A stretch of DNA of 7,134 nucleotides from positions 1-7,134 of the forward strand of contig JAOZLQ010000119.1 of assembly GCA_029934755.1 (NCBI GenBank). Direction: 5' to 3'. Position numbers and translations under genes: made by a program. Below are positions 6,192 through 7,134 of the stretch, piece after piece. The notes beneath the pieces were generated by a model, which worked only from the letters and a program-made list of their open reading frames with translations, did no database searches and was not told where the DNA came from. Source of the stretch: Desulfuromusa sp. (lineage in GTDB: Bacteria; Desulfobacterota; Desulfuromonadia; Desulfuromonadales; Geopsychrobacteraceae). Each line of letters begins with the position of its first letter. Position 1 is the first letter of the stretch.

Positions 6192-6220
6192 TAGGCAATG
6201 AAGAAATTTTCCTGTATTCT
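6192..6220 (+). promoter_or_regulatory. Weak candidate promoter of miaA
   Basis: TAGGCA (6192-6197) and TATTCT (6215-6220) are 17 bases apart, each with four of six sigma-70 consensus bases. Transcription would start near 6227, only about 23 bases before the ATG. The site lies back to back with the pcnB promoter candidate, so a regulator bound between them could affect both genes. The match is marginal. Confidence 0.3.
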
Positions 6221-6249
6221 TGATCGGCAAACAAGAGGATAGAAAATCG

Positions 6250-7134
6250 ATGAAAAAACCTTACAATCTACTGGTTATTCTGGGAGCAACTGCCGGAGGG
6301 AAGACCGGACTGGCAGTCAAGGTTGCGACCCATTTTGACGGTGAAATTATCTCTGCTGATTCGCGTCAGGTTTATCAGGGGATGGATCTGGGGACGGGGA
6401 AAGATCTACAAGAATATGGGGATGTCCCTTACCATCTGATCGATATTGCCGTGCCAGGTAGCGAATATAATGTTTTCCAGTTTCAGCGAGATTGCTTTGC
6501 CAGTATTGAATCGATCTGGCAAAGGCAGAAATTACCGATTATTTGTGGTGGTACCGGTATGTATCTTGATGCGGTGCTCAGTGGTTATCGCTTGGTTTCT
6601 GTCCCACCAAATCAGCAGTTAAGGGATGAACTAGAGCTTTTCAGCGATAATGCGCTGCAGCAGAAGTTGCTGCAACTTAAGCCGGAGCAGCACAACCGAA
6701 CTGATCTGGGACAACGAGAGCGGCTGATTCGGGCGATAGAAATTGCTGTGGGGGAGCGAATTGCCGCGAAGGATTTGCCACCCTTGCCAAGAATCTCTCC
6801 ACTAGTTTTTGGGATTAAATGGCCACGTGAGATTTTACGTAAACGGATAGCTATCCGTTTGCGGCAGCGTTTTGAAGCAGGGATGATTGATGAAGTACAG
6901 CAATTGTATAATGCTGGGGTGCCTTGGGAAAAACTGGAATTTTATGGTTTGGAATATCGACTCATTGCTCAATATCTTCAGGGTAAATTGAACCGAAACG
7001 ATATGGGGCAGAAGTTGCGGAGTGCCATCGGTCAGTTTGCCAAGCGGCAGGAGACATTTTTTCGGCGGATGGAGAAGCGGGGGGTGGAGATTTGTTGGCT
7101 GGATGGGGAAGGGGATGTTTTTGGGGAGTTGTGT
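6250..7134 (+). CDS. miaA: tRNA dimethylallyltransferase MiaA, divergent form (3' end cut by window)
   Basis: 295 codons are open to the right edge without a stop; MiaA proteins are usually about 300-315 residues, so only a short tail is missing. The enzyme transfers a dimethylallyl group to N6 of A37 in tRNAs that read UNN codons. Visible motifs are the P-loop GATAGGKT (12-19), the catalytic-Asp segment ISADSRQVYQGMDLGT with D37 (34-49), YHLIDI (61-66), GGTGMYLDAV with T102 (100-109), RLIRAIEI (158-165), PREILRKRIAIRLRQRFEAG (192-211) and QFAKRQETFFRR (262-273). Some sites depart from the common family: HPNDRQRV of the insertion domain is replaced by HNRTDLGQRER (148-158), and the usual GYKE is FYGLEYR (231-237). 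This fits the second MiaA paralogue found in several Desulfuromonadales, which I recall from annotation rather than checked. AAGAGGA lies 10 bases before the ATG. pcnB is divergent. Confidence 0.9.
   Translation, partial: MKKPYNLLVILGATAGGKTGLAVKVATHFDGEIISADSRQVYQGMDLGTGKDLQEYGDVPYHLIDIAVPGSEYNVFQFQRDCFASIESIWQRQKLPIICGGTGMYLDAVLSGYRLVSVPPNQQLRDELELFSDNALQQKLLQLKPEQHNRTDLGQRERLIRAIEIAVGERIAAKDLPPLPRISPLVFGIKWPREILRKRIAIRLRQRFEAGMIDEVQQLYNAGVPWEKLEFYGLEYRLIAQYLQGKLNRNDMGQKLRSAIGQFAKRQETFFRRMEKRGVEICWLDGEGDVFGELC

Noticed and set aside
6250..7134. Possible pseudogene status of miaA because motifs are altered and no stop is seen
   Set aside because: The frame is uninterrupted over 295 codons with the catalytic motifs in order; the missing stop is due to the window edge.

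Overview
The window looks like chromosomal DNA of an anaerobic, motile deltaproteobacterium of the Desulfuromonas/Geobacter/Pelobacter type (Desulfuromonadales). This is inferred from protein style, because there is no rRNA or other marker. The pointers are a chemoreceptor with a periplasmic c-type heme motif (a type known from Geobacter), a chemoreceptor with a C-terminal bacteriohemerythrin domain (the DcrH type of Desulfovibrio), a PcnB-type poly(A) polymerase, and a divergent, short MiaA paralogue. Base composition is moderate in the genes and strongly A+T-rich between them.

Layout. Positions 1-454 (minus strand) hold the N-terminal Hpt part of CheA, cut by the window edge. Positions 455-662 are an A+T-rich spacer with a cheA promoter candidate and a long RNA-type hairpin. 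Positions 663-2840 (minus) encode a 725-residue chemoreceptor with a CZB zinc-site domain between its two membrane helices and a complete hemerythrin domain at its C-terminus. Positions 2841-3013 contain a sigma-70-like promoter for that gene and a clear intrinsic terminator of the gene before it. Positions 3014-4765 (minus) encode a 583-residue chemoreceptor with a CxxCH heme-c motif in its periplasmic domain. Positions 4766-4909 hold its promoter candidate and two short palindromes. Positions 4910-6139 (minus) encode PcnB-type poly(A) polymerase. Positions 6140-6249 are a divergent promoter region, and 6250-7134 (plus) hold miaA, open at the window's end.

How the parts fit together. The left two thirds is a chemotaxis block: two membrane receptors with unrelated sensory modules but nearly the same signalling domain lie just upstream of the histidine kinase CheA. 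The three genes run in the same direction, but each has its own promoter candidate and the two receptors are separated by a terminator, so they are probably not one simple operon. The three metal sites (zinc/CZB, di-iron/hemerythrin, heme c) suggest a signalling unit for oxygen, redox state or thiol/oxidant chemistry, as expected for an anaerobe that must position itself in a redox gradient. The right third holds two unrelated RNA-modification genes facing away from each other: pcnB (3' polyadenylation) and miaA (isopentenylation of tRNA A37).

The most noteworthy content is the receptor pair: the same output module attached to two different metal-based sensors, one of which carries metal-binding domains at both ends. 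I see no mobile element, CRISPR array, tRNA or rRNA.
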